In this document: piece after piece, positions 12,959-22,545 of the stretch
Layout of the letters: each line of letters begins with the position of its first letter
Position numbering within the stretch: the stretch's first letter is position 1
Position numbers and translations under genes: made by a program
Source of the DNA: Rhodanobacteraceae bacterium
GTDB taxonomy: Bacteria > Pseudomonadota > Gammaproteobacteria > Xanthomonadales > Rhodanobacteraceae
Assembly: GCA_025924775.1 (NCBI GenBank)
Contig: JAICHS010000003.1
Span: forward strand, 1-33,714
DNA: 33,714 nt
Direction: 5' to 3'
The notes under the pieces: generated by a model
The model's database searches: none
What the model was told of the DNA's origin: nothing
Seen by the model: the letters and a program-made list of their open reading frames with translations, nothing else

Positions 12959-13813
12959 TCAGTTGCCGGCCACGGCGTCCAGGCGCTGCAGCATCGCCAG
13001 CGTCGCGCGCGCGCGGTTCAAGGTGTAGACGTGCAACCCCGGCGCGCCGCCATCCAGCAGGCGCCGGCACATGGCCGCCACCACGTCGGCGCCGAACGTG
13101 CGCACCGCCTCGGCATCGTCGCTGTAGGCGAGCATGCGCTTGCCGATCCAGCGCGGGATCTCCGCACCGCACATTTCCGAGAACCGGCGCAACTGCGCGA
13201 AGTTCGCGATCGGCATGATGCCCGGCACGATCGGGATTGTGACACCGGCTGCACGGGCATCGTCCACGAACCGGAAGTAGGCGTCGGCGTTGAAGAAATA
13301 CTGCGTGATTGCGCCGTCCGCGCCGGCCTCGACCTTGGCCTTGAAGTGCGCAAGATCCGCCTGCGCGTGGTCGGATTGCGGATGGCATTCTGGGTAGCAC
13401 GCCACCTCGATGTGGAACCAGCCGTCGTGTTCGTGGCGGATGAAATCCACCAACTCCGAGGCATAGCGAAAGTCACCCGGCGAAGCCATGCCCGAGGGCA
13501 GGTCGCCGCGCAACGCGACGATGCGCTTGCAGCCGAGTTCGCGGTAATCGTTCAGCAGCGCGCGGATTTCATCGCGCGAGCCGCCCATGCACGATACGTG
13601 CGGGGCGACTTCAAACCCGTGGTTCTCGCGCAATTCCCGCACCGTGCGTGGCGTGTGCGTGAGGGTGGAACCGCCGGCGCCGAAGGTGACGCTGACGAAT
13701 TCGGGCGCCAGCGCCTTCAGTTTCGGCAAGGCGCGGTCCAGTTGCGCGCGCTGCTCGTCGGTCTTGGGTGGGAAGAACTCCAGCGAGATCGGGGTCATCG
13801 GCATCCGGGTCAA
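12959..13813 (-). CDS. metF: 5,10-methylenetetrahydrofolate reductase
   Basis: PISLEFFPPKTDEQRAQLDRALPKLKALAPEFVSVTFGAGGSTL...; start ambiguous: TTG 13813, ATG 13804 or ATG 13798. Confidence 0.96.
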   Translation of the reverse strand: MTRMPMTPISLEFFPPKTDEQRAQLDRALPKLKALAPEFVSVTFGAGGSTLTHTPRTVRELRENHGFEVAPHVSCMGGSRDEIRALLNDYRELGCKRIVALRGDLPSGMASPGDFRYASELVDFIRHEHDGWFHIEVACYPECHPQSDHAQADLAHFKAKVEAGADGAITQYFFNADAYFRFVDDARAAGVTIPIVPGIMPIANFAQLRRFSEMCGAEIPRWIGKRMLAYSDDAEAVRTFGADVVAAMCRRLLDGGAPGLHVYTLNRARATLAMLQRLDAVAGN

Positions 13814-13815
13814 TA

Positions 13816-13833
13816 TATCTTTCCATCAAGATA
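13816..13833. promoter_or_regulatory. Candidate operator upstream of metF: TATCTT-tccatc-AAGATA
   Basis: Perfect 6-bp inverted repeat in an AT-rich patch immediately upstream of metF. Confidence 0.35.
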
Positions 13834-13866
13834 AAGAGAATGCTCGACGGATGCAACGCCCAAACC

Positions 13867-13894
13867 AAAACCGCCGGCTGGCGCCGGCGGTTTT
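13867..13894 (-). terminator. Rho-independent terminator candidate for fba
   Basis: AAAACCGCCGGC-TGGC-GCCGGCGGTTTT hairpin with U-tract, downstream of the fba stop on the minus strand (also bidirectional). Confidence 0.75.
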
Positions 13895-13965
13895 ATGTAG
13901 GACGGGTACAACCCGCCATTAATGCATGGACAGGCGGGTGCGCTGCGCGCTTCCCGCCCCCTGCC

Positions 13966-14976
13966 TTACGCGGCTTTCTTCCACTGGCCCAGTGCAGCCA
14001 GCCCGTTGTCGCGCGCGCGTTCGACCACGATCTTCTGTGCGGCGCCGAAGTTGCCCGCCATGTCCTTGGACCACAGGTGCAGCGCGGCCTGCTGCATCGC
14101 GCGGCCGTACGAGAACGACAGCGGCCACGGATGCGGGCCCAGGCGGTTCATGGCGTTCAAGTGCGCAGTGGCGTCCTCGTCGCTCTGGCCGCCGGACAGG
14201 AACACGATGCCCGGCAGCACCGCCGGTACCGTGGATTTCAGGCACAGGATGGTCGATTCGGCCACTTCCTCGAGGTCGGCCTGCTCGGGGCAATCCTTGC
14301 CGGATACGACCATGCTGGCCTTCAGGATCGTGCCTTCCAGCATCACGTTGTGCTCGTACAGCGCGCCAAACAGCGAGCGCAGTGTCGCTTCGGTGACCTC
14401 GAAGCAGGTTTCGATGTCATGGTCGCCGTCCATCAGCACCTCGGGTTCGACCATTGGCACCAGGCCGGCTTCCTGGCACAGCGCGGCGTAGCGCGCCAGC
14501 GCGTGGGTGTTGGCGTCGATGCAGGTGGAACTGGGCATGTCCTCGCCGATCGTGATCACCGCGCGCCACTTGGCGAATTCGGCGCCCAGCTTCACGTATT
14601 CCTCCAGCCGCCCGCGCAGCCCGTCGAGGCCTTCGGTGACCAGTTCGCCCGGAAAACCGGCCAGCGGCTTGGCACCCATGTCGACCTTGATGCCGGGGAT
14701 GATGCCGGCGTCCTTCATGATCTTGGTGAAGGGCACGCCCGCCTTGCTGGACTGGCGAATGGTTTCGTCATACAAGATTGCGCCCGAGATGTGCTGGGCC
14801 AGACCCGGCGCGGTCAGCAGCATTTCGCGGTAGGCGCGGCGATTTTCCTCGCTGTCGGGTACGCCGACGGCGTCGAAGCGCTTCTTGATGGTGCCCGAGG
14901 ATTCGTCGATCGCGATGATGCCCTTGCCCGGCGCGACCATGGCCTGCGCGACGGCTTCCATTTGATCGATGCTCAT
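13966..14976 (-). CDS. fba: Class I fructose-bisphosphate aldolase
   Basis: GKGIIAIDESSGTIKKRFDAVGV...GIKVDMGAKPL...EPEVLMDGDHDIE...FLSGGQSDEDATAHLNAMN; class I family. Start at MSIDQ (14976). Confidence 0.96.
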   Translation of the reverse strand: MSIDQMEAVAQAMVAPGKGIIAIDESSGTIKKRFDAVGVPDSEENRRAYREMLLTAPGLAQHISGAILYDETIRQSSKAGVPFTKIMKDAGIIPGIKVDMGAKPLAGFPGELVTEGLDGLRGRLEEYVKLGAEFAKWRAVITIGEDMPSSTCIDANTHALARYAALCQEAGLVPMVEPEVLMDGDHDIETCFEVTEATLRSLFGALYEHNVMLEGTILKASMVVSGKDCPEQADLEEVAESTILCLKSTVPAVLPGIVFLSGGQSDEDATAHLNAMNRLGPHPWPLSFSYGRAMQQAALHLWSKDMAGNFGAAQKIVVERARDNGLAALGQWKKAA

Positions 14977-15036
14977 GACAGTGTCCCGGTGGTGTCGGTG
15001 GGCCGGCAAGTATAGGCGAGTAGGGGATTATTTTTG

Positions 15037-15150
15037 TGCAATCGTCCCTGATGGCCGCGTCACTGCGCCCGAGGCCGCATCGAGAGCTAGCCTCGTGCTG
15101 CACCAGAACGGCCGTCCATGGCCTGACTTCTCACCAAAGCTGCTTCGCTC
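15037..15150 (+). repeat. Dispersed intergenic repeat, copy D
   Basis: TGCAATCGTCCCTGATGGCCGCGTC ... GCCGTCCATGGCCTGACTTCTCACCAAAGCTGCTTCGCTC. Confidence 0.7.
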
Positions 15151-15167
15151 GTACTGTCAGGAGATGG

Positions 15168-15605
15168 CTATCGATACCCTTGGGGGAAATCCTTGAGGAC
15201 GCAGGCATCGGTGATCCGCTTGCGCGCGGCCGGGTTGGCGGGCAGGTTGAACGGAACGATGAGGTAGGTGAACACCGGTTCGTGAACGGCGTTCTTGTCG
15301 CCGGGTGCGTAGTGCATGTCCTTGACCGCGCTGGCGGCGACGGTTTTCAGGTCGCCGGCCGGAATCGTCTTGCGCACCACGATGTCGCGGGTCACGCCGT
15401 CCGAGCCGACCATGTAGGTGACGGCGGCGCAGGTGGGTTTCTCGAGGTTCACGCCGCTGTTGGGCACGTCCACGTTGAGCGAGGTGTTGGTCATCACCCA
15501 GTAGCTGTTCAACTGGTCGGGTTGGACGACCTTGATGTTGGGGCCGACCGCGGCAAAGGCACTTCCCGCGACCAGGACACAAACGAGGCTGGCAAGGCGG
15601 TTCAT
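15168..15605 (-). CDS. Secreted protein with TonB C-terminal-like domain
   Basis: MNRLASLVCVLVAGSAFA signal peptide, then CAAVTYMVGSDGVTRDIVVRKTIPAGDLKTVAASAVKDMHYAPG (TonB_C-like). ATG overlaps the pyk stop codon (ATGA). Confidence 0.7.
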   Translation of the reverse strand: MNRLASLVCVLVAGSAFAAVGPNIKVVQPDQLNSYWVMTNTSLNVDVPNSGVNLEKPTCAAVTYMVGSDGVTRDIVVRKTIPAGDLKTVAASAVKDMHYAPGDKNAVHEPVFTYLIVPFNLPANPAARKRITDACVLKDFPQGYR

Positions 15606-17080
15606 CCCAGGTCCCTCAGGCTTTCGGCAATCCCGTCCGCGCCGACGCTCAGCAGCTTGAGCGTGTTGGTGCCGCCGCCGCGACCGGTGTGATCGCCATG
15701 CGTCACCAGCACGCGATCGCCCTCGGCCAGGTCGCCGCGCTGGAACAACTGCCGCACGGCCTCGCGGACCACTTGGCGCACACCCAGCGTGGGCGTGGCC
15801 CGGATGTCGAACGGCATCGGCTTGACGTCGCGCAACAGCACCATCCGCCGGCGCGCCTCGGCGCTGGGCGTAAGCGCGTAGATGGGCACCGCCGAGCGGT
15901 AGCGCGACAGCCATTGCGCGGTGGTGCCGGACTCGGTGAGCGCGACGATCGCGCGCACCGGCAACTGCGTGGCCAGGAACATCGCCGCCATCGCGATGGC
16001 CTGGTCGGTGCGGTCCAGCCGGTGCGTGTGCGTGGAAATGTCCTCGGCCGGCTCGAACTGGCGCTCGGCGCCCAGGCAGATGCGGCTCATCGCCGCCACC
16101 GCGACGTCGGGATGCTTGCCGGCCGCGGATTCGGCTGACAGCATCACCGCGTCGGTACCGTCGATCACGGCGTTGGCGACGTCCAGTACTTCGGCGCGGG
16201 TCGGAATGGGCGATTCCACCATCGACTGCAGCATCTGGGTGGCCGTGATCACGGCACGGTTGCGCACCAGGGCCTCGCGGATGATCTTCTTCTGCAGGCC
16301 GGGCAGTTCGGCGTCGCCGATCTCGACGCCCAGATCGCCGCGCGCGACCATCACGGCGTCGGAAGCGTCGATGATTTCCTCCAGCCTGTCGATGGCTTCG
16401 GCGCGTTCGATCTTGGCGACCAGCCAGGCATCGCCGCCGGCTTCGTGCAGCAGCTTGCGGGCTTCCTCGATGTCGGCGGCCGAACGCACGAACGATACCG
16501 CAAGAAAATCCGCCTTCAGTTGCGCCGCCAACTTGATGTCGGCGCGATCTTTGTCCGACAACGCGTCCAGTGACAACCCGCCGCCCCTGCGGTTGAGGCC
16601 CTTGCGGTCGGACAGCTTGCCGCCGATTGTGACCTTGCAATGGATCTGCGTGTCTGCGATCGACATCACTTCCAGTTCGACCAGACCGTCGTCCAGCAGC
16701 AGATGATCGGCGGGTTTCACGTCCACCGGCAGCCCGCGGTAGCTGACGCCCACGCGCGTGGCGTCGCCCGGCGCGGCGTCGGCGCTGCAATCCAGGGTGA
16801 AATCGGCGCCGGCTTCGAGCTGGACCGGGCCATTCGCGAACGTTTCGATGCGGATCTTTGGGCCCTGCAGGTCGGCCAGCACGCCCACTTCGCGCCCCAG
16901 CGCGGTCGCCGTGACGTAGGCGTCGTGCGCGCGTCTCAGGTGGTCTTCGGGCTTGCCGTGGGACAGGTTCAACCGGATGACGTCCACGCCCGCGCGCAGC
17001 GTGCGTTCGAGCACGCCAGGCGCGTCGGTGGCGGGGCCGAGGGTGGCGACGATGCGGGTGCGACGGGTTTTGGCGATCAT
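15602..17080 (-). CDS. pyk: Pyruvate kinase
   Basis: RRTRIVATLGPATDAPGVLERTLRAGVDVIRLNLSHG...MVARGDLGVEIG...ITATQMLQSMVESPIPTRAEVLDVANAVIDGTDAVMLSAESAAGKHP. Confidence 0.98.
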   Translation of the reverse strand: MIAKTRRTRIVATLGPATDAPGVLERTLRAGVDVIRLNLSHGKPEDHLRRAHDAYVTATALGREVGVLADLQGPKIRIETFANGPVQLEAGADFTLDCSADAAPGDATRVGVSYRGLPVDVKPADHLLLDDGLVELEVMSIADTQIHCKVTIGGKLSDRKGLNRRGGGLSLDALSDKDRADIKLAAQLKADFLAVSFVRSAADIEEARKLLHEAGGDAWLVAKIERAEAIDRLEEIIDASDAVMVARGDLGVEIGDAELPGLQKKIIREALVRNRAVITATQMLQSMVESPIPTRAEVLDVANAVIDGTDAVMLSAESAAGKHPDVAVAAMSRICLGAERQFEPAEDISTHTHRLDRTDQAIAMAAMFLATQLPVRAIVALTESGTTAQWLSRYRSAVPIYALTPSAEARRRMVLLRDVKPMPFDIRATPTLGVRQVVREAVRQLFQRGDLAEGDRVLVTHGDHTGRGGGTNTLKLLSVGADGIAESLRDLG

Positions 17081-17124
17081 GCCTTCACGCTAGCACGTTT
17101 GTTTGTGTGACCGTTTACTGGTGG

Positions 17125-17255
17125 TGCGATCGATCCCTGATCGCCGCTTCGCTGGAGCCCATCGCAACTTGGTGGCCCTGAAGCCGCCAGCTTCAGAACG
17201 TCCTTCCATGGGCTGACTGTTCACAACAGCGGCTGCGACCGACTCACGTTGCCAC
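17125..17255 (+). repeat. Dispersed intergenic repeat, copy E
   Basis: TGCGATCGATCCCTGATCGCCGCTTCGCTGG ... CTGAAGC-cgcca-GCTTCAG ... CTTCCATGGGCTGACTGTTCACAACAGCGGCTGCG ... CGACTCACGTTGCCACG. Confidence 0.75.
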
Positions 17256-17257
17256 GC

Positions 17258-17806
17258 CTAGAACCTGGGTTTTTCCGGCGCTTGCAGGTAACGGCTCACC
17301 GATACGCGGATTTCTTCGCGCGCGGCGGCCGCATCGCCCCAACCCATCACTTTCACCCACTTGCCGGATTCGAGGTCCTTGTAGTGCTCGAAGAAGTGCG
17401 CGATGCGGTCGCGCCAGTGCTGCGGGGCGTCGGCAATTTCGTGGATGTGCGCATAACCCCGGAACACCTTGTCGTTGGGCACGACGACCACCTTGGTGTC
17501 GTGGCCCGCCTCGTCGTCCATGTTCAGCATACCGACCGGGCGACAACGAATCACGGATCCCGCGACCAGCGGCAGCGGCAGCAACACCAGTGCGTCGGCC
17601 GGATCGCCGTCACCCGACAGCGTATTCGGGATGTAGCCGTAGTTGCACGGATAGCGCATCGGCGTGGACAGCACGCGATCGACGAAGATCGCGCCGGACG
17701 CCTTGTCCACCTCGTATTTGACGGGCTCGGCATCCTTGGGGATTTCGATGACGACGTTGACGTCGTCCGGCACGTCGCGGCCGGCGGTGACGAGATCCAG
17801 GCCCAT
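17258..17806 (-). CDS. ppa: Inorganic pyrophosphatase (family I, soluble)
   Basis: MGLDLVTAGRDVPDDVNVVIEIPKDAEPVKYEVDKASGAIFVDRVLSTPMRYPCNYGYIPNTLSGDGDPADALV. Start ATG at 17804-17806. Confidence 0.97.
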   Translation of the reverse strand: MGLDLVTAGRDVPDDVNVVIEIPKDAEPVKYEVDKASGAIFVDRVLSTPMRYPCNYGYIPNTLSGDGDPADALVLLPLPLVAGSVIRCRPVGMLNMDDEAGHDTKVVVVPNDKVFRGYAHIHEIADAPQHWRDRIAHFFEHYKDLESGKWVKVMGWGDAAAAREEIRVSVSRYLQAPEKPRF

Positions 17807-17862
17807 GGGTTTGTCCTCGCGAAAGCTGGCGATTTTACGCGAGTCACCCAAAATCGGGGTCA

Positions 17863-17945
17863 AAAACCGGGGTCAGAGTCAATTTTGTTTGAGGTAGTCA
17901 TGTTGCAGAAAGACTTTGCCCGATATTGACTCTGACCCCGGTTTT
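17863..17945. repeat. Palindromic REP/MITE-like element, intergenic copy
   Basis: AAAACCGGGGTCAGAGTCAAT (17863-17883) and ATTGACTCTGACCCCGGTTTT (17925-17945) are perfect 21-bp reverse complements; 41-bp centre. Confidence 0.92.
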
Positions 17946-17953
17946 GACCGGTT

Positions 17954-20083
17954 TCACTGCAGCTTGTTCCACAGGAAATCGTAGGTCAGCGCGTGCATGG
18001 TCGCCGCCTGCGCATTGTCCGCGCCGGCGCCGTGGCCGCCTTCGGTGTTCTCGAAGAACCACACGTGCTTGTAGCCCATCGCTTCCATTTTCGCCGCCAT
18101 CTTGCGCGCCTGCACCGGGCCCACGCGGTCGTCGCTGGTGGTGGTGTGGAACAACACGTCCGGATAGTGCATACCAGCCCTGACGTTCTGGTACGGCGAG
18201 AAGGTCTTGATGAAGGCCCACTGCGCAGGATCGTCCGGATTGCCGTATTCGGCCATCCACGACGCACCCGCGGAAAGATGCGAGTAGCGCTGCATGTCGA
18301 GCAGCGGGACTTCGCAGGAAATCGCGCCGTAGAGCTGTGGATACTCGGTGAGCATGTTGCCCATCAGCAAGCCGCCGTTCGAGCCGCCTTCGGCGCCGAG
18401 GTGCGCGGGCGAGGTGACGCCGCGCTTGATCAGGTCCTCGGCGACCGCGGCAAAGTCCTGGTAGGCCTTCGGGCGGTTGGCTTTCAGCGCGGCCTGGTGC
18501 CACGCCGGGCCGTACTCGCCGCCGCCGCGGATGTTGGCGATCACGTACACGCCACCGCGCTGCAGCCAGGCACGGCCGATCGAGCCCGAGTAGTGCGGCA
18601 GCAGCGAAACCTCGAAGCCGCCATAGCCGTATTGGAGCGTGCGGTTCTTGCCGTCCAGCTTGATGTCCTTCGGTGCGATCTCGAAATACGGCACGCGGGT
18701 GCCATCCTTGCTGGTCACGAAATGCTGGCTGACCTCGAACTTCGAGGCATCGAAGAAGGCGGGTTCCTGCTTGAGCTTCTTCGCGGGTTCGCTGCCCAGC
18801 ACGCCGCGTTCCAGCGACGGCGGATCGAGGAAACCGGTAACCGTCAGCCAGTATTCGTCGGAGTGATCCGGGGCGGTATCGACCACCGCGATGGTGCTGA
18901 ACTTCGGCGCGCCTGGAACTGCTTCATGTGTCCACGCGCCGTTGCCGGAGGCGGGCGGCGTCAGCACGTCGAGGCGGCTCTTCACGTCGTCCAGCACGTC
19001 CAGGATCACGTGGTGCTGCGTCCACGAATACCCGGCCAGCGCGGTGTGCGCGTCGGGCGTGAACAGCGCGGTGAAATCGCGTTTGCCGGCCATGAAGTCG
19101 TCGAAGTGCATCGCGATCAGCGCGCCGGCGGGCCAGGTCTTGCCACCCACCGTCCACGGCGACTTCGTCTCAACCACCAGCCATTGGCGATGCACGTCAG
19201 CGTTGGCGTCCTCCGGCACGTCGATCTTCACCAGCTTGCCGTCCTTCAGCAGGTACTCGTCGCCATGGAAGAAGTCCTTCTGCACGTTGACGAAGTCGCG
19301 CTCGAAACCCTGGGTGCGGTCGTGGTAGGCGGCGATCGCCAAGTCATCGGATTTGCCTGCGTACACCAGCTTGGCAGACGCCAATGGCATGCCGCGCGTC
19401 CATTCCTTGACGATGCGCGGGTAGCTGGACTTGGTCATCGAACCCGGCCCGAAATCGGTGCCGACGTAAACGTGGTTGGCGTCGATCCAGCCGATCTCGG
19501 TCTTGGCGACCGGTACGAAGAAGCCGCCCTTCACGAATGACTTGGATGGCAGGTCGAACTCGCGTACTTCCACGGCGTCGCCGCCGTCCGGCGACAGCGA
19601 GACCAGGCAATGCGCGTAATCGGGCCTCATGCATTGCGCGCCCTTGAACACCCACTTCTTGCCTTCGGCCTGATTGAGCGCGTCGATGTCCAGCACCGTT
19701 TCCCACGCGGGGGCGGCTTTCTCGTACTCGACCAGCGTGGTGCGCCGCCAGATGCCGCGCGGGTGCGTCTTGTCCTGCCAGAAGTTGTAGAGGTAATCGC
19801 CCATCCGGCTGACGTAGGGAATGCGCGCCTCGGAATCGAGCACTTCCAGGATCTCGCCGCGGGTCTTGTCGAACTCCGGCGATGCCATGAAGGCTTTTTT
19901 CGTGATGGCGTTCTGCGCGTGCACCCAGGCCATCGACCTGGCGCCGTGGATGTTTTCCAGCCACAGGTAGGGATCGTCCGTGGCCGCGCGAGTCGCGGTA
20001 TCGCCGGTTGCTGCGGGGGAGGTTGCCATTGCCATGCCTGAAATTACCATGCCGGAAGCCAGCGCCAGCCAGATCGCTTCCAT
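17954..20083 (-). CDS. Prolyl oligopeptidase family serine peptidase (S9)
   Basis: TDDPYLWLENIHGARSMAWVHAQN...YGYGGFEVSLLPHYSGSIGRAWLQRGGVYVIANIRGGGEYGPAWHQAAL...GAEGGSNGGLLMGNMLTEYPQLYGA; N-terminal signal-like segment. Confidence 0.95.
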   Translation of the reverse strand: MEAIWLALASGMVISGMAMATSPAATGDTATRAATDDPYLWLENIHGARSMAWVHAQNAITKKAFMASPEFDKTRGEILEVLDSEARIPYVSRMGDYLYNFWQDKTHPRGIWRRTTLVEYEKAAPAWETVLDIDALNQAEGKKWVFKGAQCMRPDYAHCLVSLSPDGGDAVEVREFDLPSKSFVKGGFFVPVAKTEIGWIDANHVYVGTDFGPGSMTKSSYPRIVKEWTRGMPLASAKLVYAGKSDDLAIAAYHDRTQGFERDFVNVQKDFFHGDEYLLKDGKLVKIDVPEDANADVHRQWLVVETKSPWTVGGKTWPAGALIAMHFDDFMAGKRDFTALFTPDAHTALAGYSWTQHHVILDVLDDVKSRLDVLTPPASGNGAWTHEAVPGAPKFSTIAVVDTAPDHSDEYWLTVTGFLDPPSLERGVLGSEPAKKLKQEPAFFDASKFEVSQHFVTSKDGTRVPYFEIAPKDIKLDGKNRTLQYGYGGFEVSLLPHYSGSIGRAWLQRGGVYVIANIRGGGEYGPAWHQAALKANRPKAYQDFAAVAEDLIKRGVTSPAHLGAEGGSNGGLLMGNMLTEYPQLYGAISCEVPLLDMQRYSHLSAGASWMAEYGNPDDPAQWAFIKTFSPYQNVRAGMHYPDVLFHTTTSDDRVGPVQARKMAAKMEAMGYKHVWFFENTEGGHGAGADNAQAATMHALTYDFLWNKLQ

Positions 20084-20182
20084 CGTGTGCCGCGGCGGTT
20101 GCGAGCCTCCGATGTTGACGGCTCGGGCCCGGTTGCACGTGACGGAGGGCAGGGCTGGTCGATGGCGGTGCCGCGGTGCCGC

Positions 20183-20210
20183 AAAAAAACGCCCCGCTTG
20201 CGCGGGGCGT
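20183..20210 (-). terminator. Rho-independent terminator of hppA
   Basis: Minus strand ACGCCCCGCGCAAGCGGGGCGT followed by TTTTTT (plus: aaaaaaacgccccgcttgcgcggggcgt), just past the hppA stop. Confidence 0.9.
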
Positions 20211-20232
20211 CAAATCCAACGGGATGACGCGA

Positions 20233-22287
20233 TCAGTGCAGCGACAGCAGCGGGATGATCAGCAGCGCCACGATGTTGATGATCTTGATCAGCGGGTTCA
20301 CGGCCGGGCCCGCGGTGTCCTTGTACGGGTCGCCCACGGTGTCGCCGGTGACCGCCGCCTTGTGCGCGTCGGAACCCTTGCCGCCGAAGTTGCCATCCTC
20401 GATGTACTTCTTGGCGTTGTCCCACGCGCCGCCGCCGGTGGTCATCGAAATGGCGACGAACAGGCCGGTGACGATGGTGCCGATCAGCAGACCGCCCAGC
20501 GCCTTGGGGCCGAGGATCAGGCCTACCAGGATCGGCACCACCACGGGCAGCAAGGACGGAATGATCATTTCCTTGATCGCGGAACGCGTCAGCATGTCCA
20601 CCGCTTTGTCGTACTGCGGTTTGCCGGTGCCTTCCATGATGCCCTTGATCTCGCGGAACTGGCGGCGGACTTCCTCCACCACCGCGCCCGCGGCGCGGCC
20701 CACGGCTTCCATCGCCATCGCGCTGAACAGGTACGGGATCAGGCCGCCGATCAGCAGGCCCACGATGACCTTGTGGTCGGACAGGTCGAACTGGAATGCC
20801 TGGCCGCCTGCGGCGGTGGTCAGGTTGTGGGTGTAGTCGGCAAACAGCACCAGCGCCGCCAGGGCCGCCGAGCCGATCGCGTAACCCTTGGTCACGGCCT
20901 TGGTGGTGTTGCCGACCGCGTCCAGCGGGTCGGTGACGCCGCGTACTTCGGCTGGCAGGTCGGCCATTTCGGCGATGCCACCGGCGTTGTCGGTGATCGG
21001 GCCGTAGGCGTCCAGCGCCACAATCATGCCCGTCATCGACAGCATGGCCGTCACCGCAACCGCGATGCCGTACAGGCCGCCGAACATGTACGAGAACCAG
21101 ATGGCGGCGCAAATAGCCAGCACCGGCCACGCCGTCGCCTTCATCGAAATGCCGAGGCCGGCGATGATGTTGGTGCCGTGTCCGGTCGTCGAGGCCTTGG
21201 CGATCTGCTGCACCGGCTTGTGGTTGGTGCCGGTGTAGTACTCGGTGATCCACACGATCAAGCCGGTCAGCACCAGACCGATCACGGCGCAGTAGAAGAG
21301 GTTGTTGCCGGAAGTGGTTACGCCCGCGTCGTCGGTCAGCCCCGCCGGGAACAGCGCGTGGGTGATGAACCAGAACGCGATCGCGGCCAACAGCGCCGAC
21401 ACGAACACACCGCGATACAGCGCGCCCATGATCGAGCCGCCTTGCTTGACCTTCACCACGAAGGTGCCGATCACCGAGGCGATAATGGAGGCCGCGCCCA
21501 GCACCAGGGGGTACAGCACGGCGTTGGGGTCGTTGGCGAAGGCGAGGCCGCCCAGCAGCATGGTCGCGACCACCGTCACCGCGTAGGTCTCGAACAGGTC
21601 GGCGGCCATGCCGGCGCAGTCGCCGACGTTGTCGCCCACGTTGTCGGCGATCACCGCCGGGTTGCGCGGATCGTCTTCGGGGATGCCGGCTTCGACCTTG
21701 CCCACCAGGTCCGCGCCGACGTCGGCGCCCTTGGTGAAGATGCCGCCGCCCAGGCGCGCGAAGATGGAGATGAGCGAGGAGCCGAAGGCCAAGCCAACCA
21801 GCGCGTGCAGGCCGGTTTCACCCGTGAGGCCGAAGGACTGCAGGACCAACCAGTAGCCCGCCACGCCCAGCAGCGCCAGGCCGACCACCAGCATGCCCGT
21901 GATCGCGCCGCCACGGAAGGCGACGTTCATGGCCTTGCTGATGCCGCCGCGCGCGGCTTCGGCCGTGCGCACGTTCGCGCGCACCGACACGTTCATGCCG
22001 ATGTAGCCGGTCGCACCCGAAAGGATGGCGCCTACCGCGAACCCGATGGCCGTCGGCCAGCTGATGAAGAATCCGACCAGGATCAGCAGCACGATGCCGG
22101 CGATGGCGATGGTGCCGTACTGGCGGTTCAGGTAAGCCTTGGCGCCTTCCTGCACGGCCTGCGCGATCTGCTGCATGCGCTCGTTGCCGGCCGGTTGCTT
22201 CATGATCCAGCTGGCGGAAATGATTCCGTACAGGATCGCCACGACCGCGCAGGCCAGCGCGATCCACACTCCATACTGTTGCAGCAT
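20233..22287 (-). CDS. hppA: Membrane-bound H+-translocating pyrophosphatase, apparently K+-independent type
   Basis: [77 protein letters not shown] carries Lys at the K+-dependence position. Confidence 0.97.
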   Translation of the reverse strand: MLQQYGVWIALACAVVAILYGIISASWIMKQPAGNERMQQIAQAVQEGAKAYLNRQYGTIAIAGIVLLILVGFFISWPTAIGFAVGAILSGATGYIGMNVSVRANVRTAEAARGGISKAMNVAFRGGAITGMLVVGLALLGVAGYWLVLQSFGLTGETGLHALVGLAFGSSLISIFARLGGGIFTKGADVGADLVGKVEAGIPEDDPRNPAVIADNVGDNVGDCAGMAADLFETYAVTVVATMLLGGLAFANDPNAVLYPLVLGAASIIASVIGTFVVKVKQGGSIMGALYRGVFVSALLAAIAFWFITHALFPAGLTDDAGVTTSGNNLFYCAVIGLVLTGLIVWITEYYTGTNHKPVQQIAKASTTGHGTNIIAGLGISMKATAWPVLAICAAIWFSYMFGGLYGIAVAVTAMLSMTGMIVALDAYGPITDNAGGIAEMADLPAEVRGVTDPLDAVGNTTKAVTKGYAIGSAALAALVLFADYTHNLTTAAGGQAFQFDLSDHKVIVGLLIGGLIPYLFSAMAMEAVGRAAGAVVEEVRRQFREIKGIMEGTGKPQYDKAVDMLTRSAIKEMIIPSLLPVVVPILVGLILGPKALGGLLIGTIVTGLFVAISMTTGGGAWDNAKKYIEDGNFGGKGSDAHKAAVTGDTVGDPYKDTAGPAVNPLIKIINIVALLIIPLLSLH

Positions 22288-22545
22288 CGGACAACCCCTT
22301 GTTGGATTGAATGAATGAAACTACGCGTGATCCGGAATGCCTTGCACCCCATCCGTGGCGCGGTCATCCGGTCGGCATCCTGCCTTCCCGATTGCATGGG
22401 CTGGCCGGAAAGCCGCGGCCGGCCACGCAACCCCCAACGGGTATCTGCGCAAGTATAACGCCACAGCGGCCGCCGGCCAGCTGCCGGGAGGGGCGGACCG
22501 GTCGGCCGGCTTGCGGTTGCAATTGCGGAAACGTAGGCTGGCGTG

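Noticed and set aside
15168-16790. 540-aa minus-strand ORF spanning pyk and the next gene
   Set aside because: Out-of-frame R-rich extension across pyk; only its C-terminal 145 aa (from 15605) is a credible gene.
17993-19540. 515-aa plus-strand ORF opposite the prolyl oligopeptidase
   Set aside because: Antisense artefact; sense protein has complete S9 motifs.
20176-22314. 712-aa plus-strand ORF opposite hppA
   Set aside because: Antisense artefact of codon bias; composition rich in R/H/D/Q with no domain, hppA is clearly on the minus strand.
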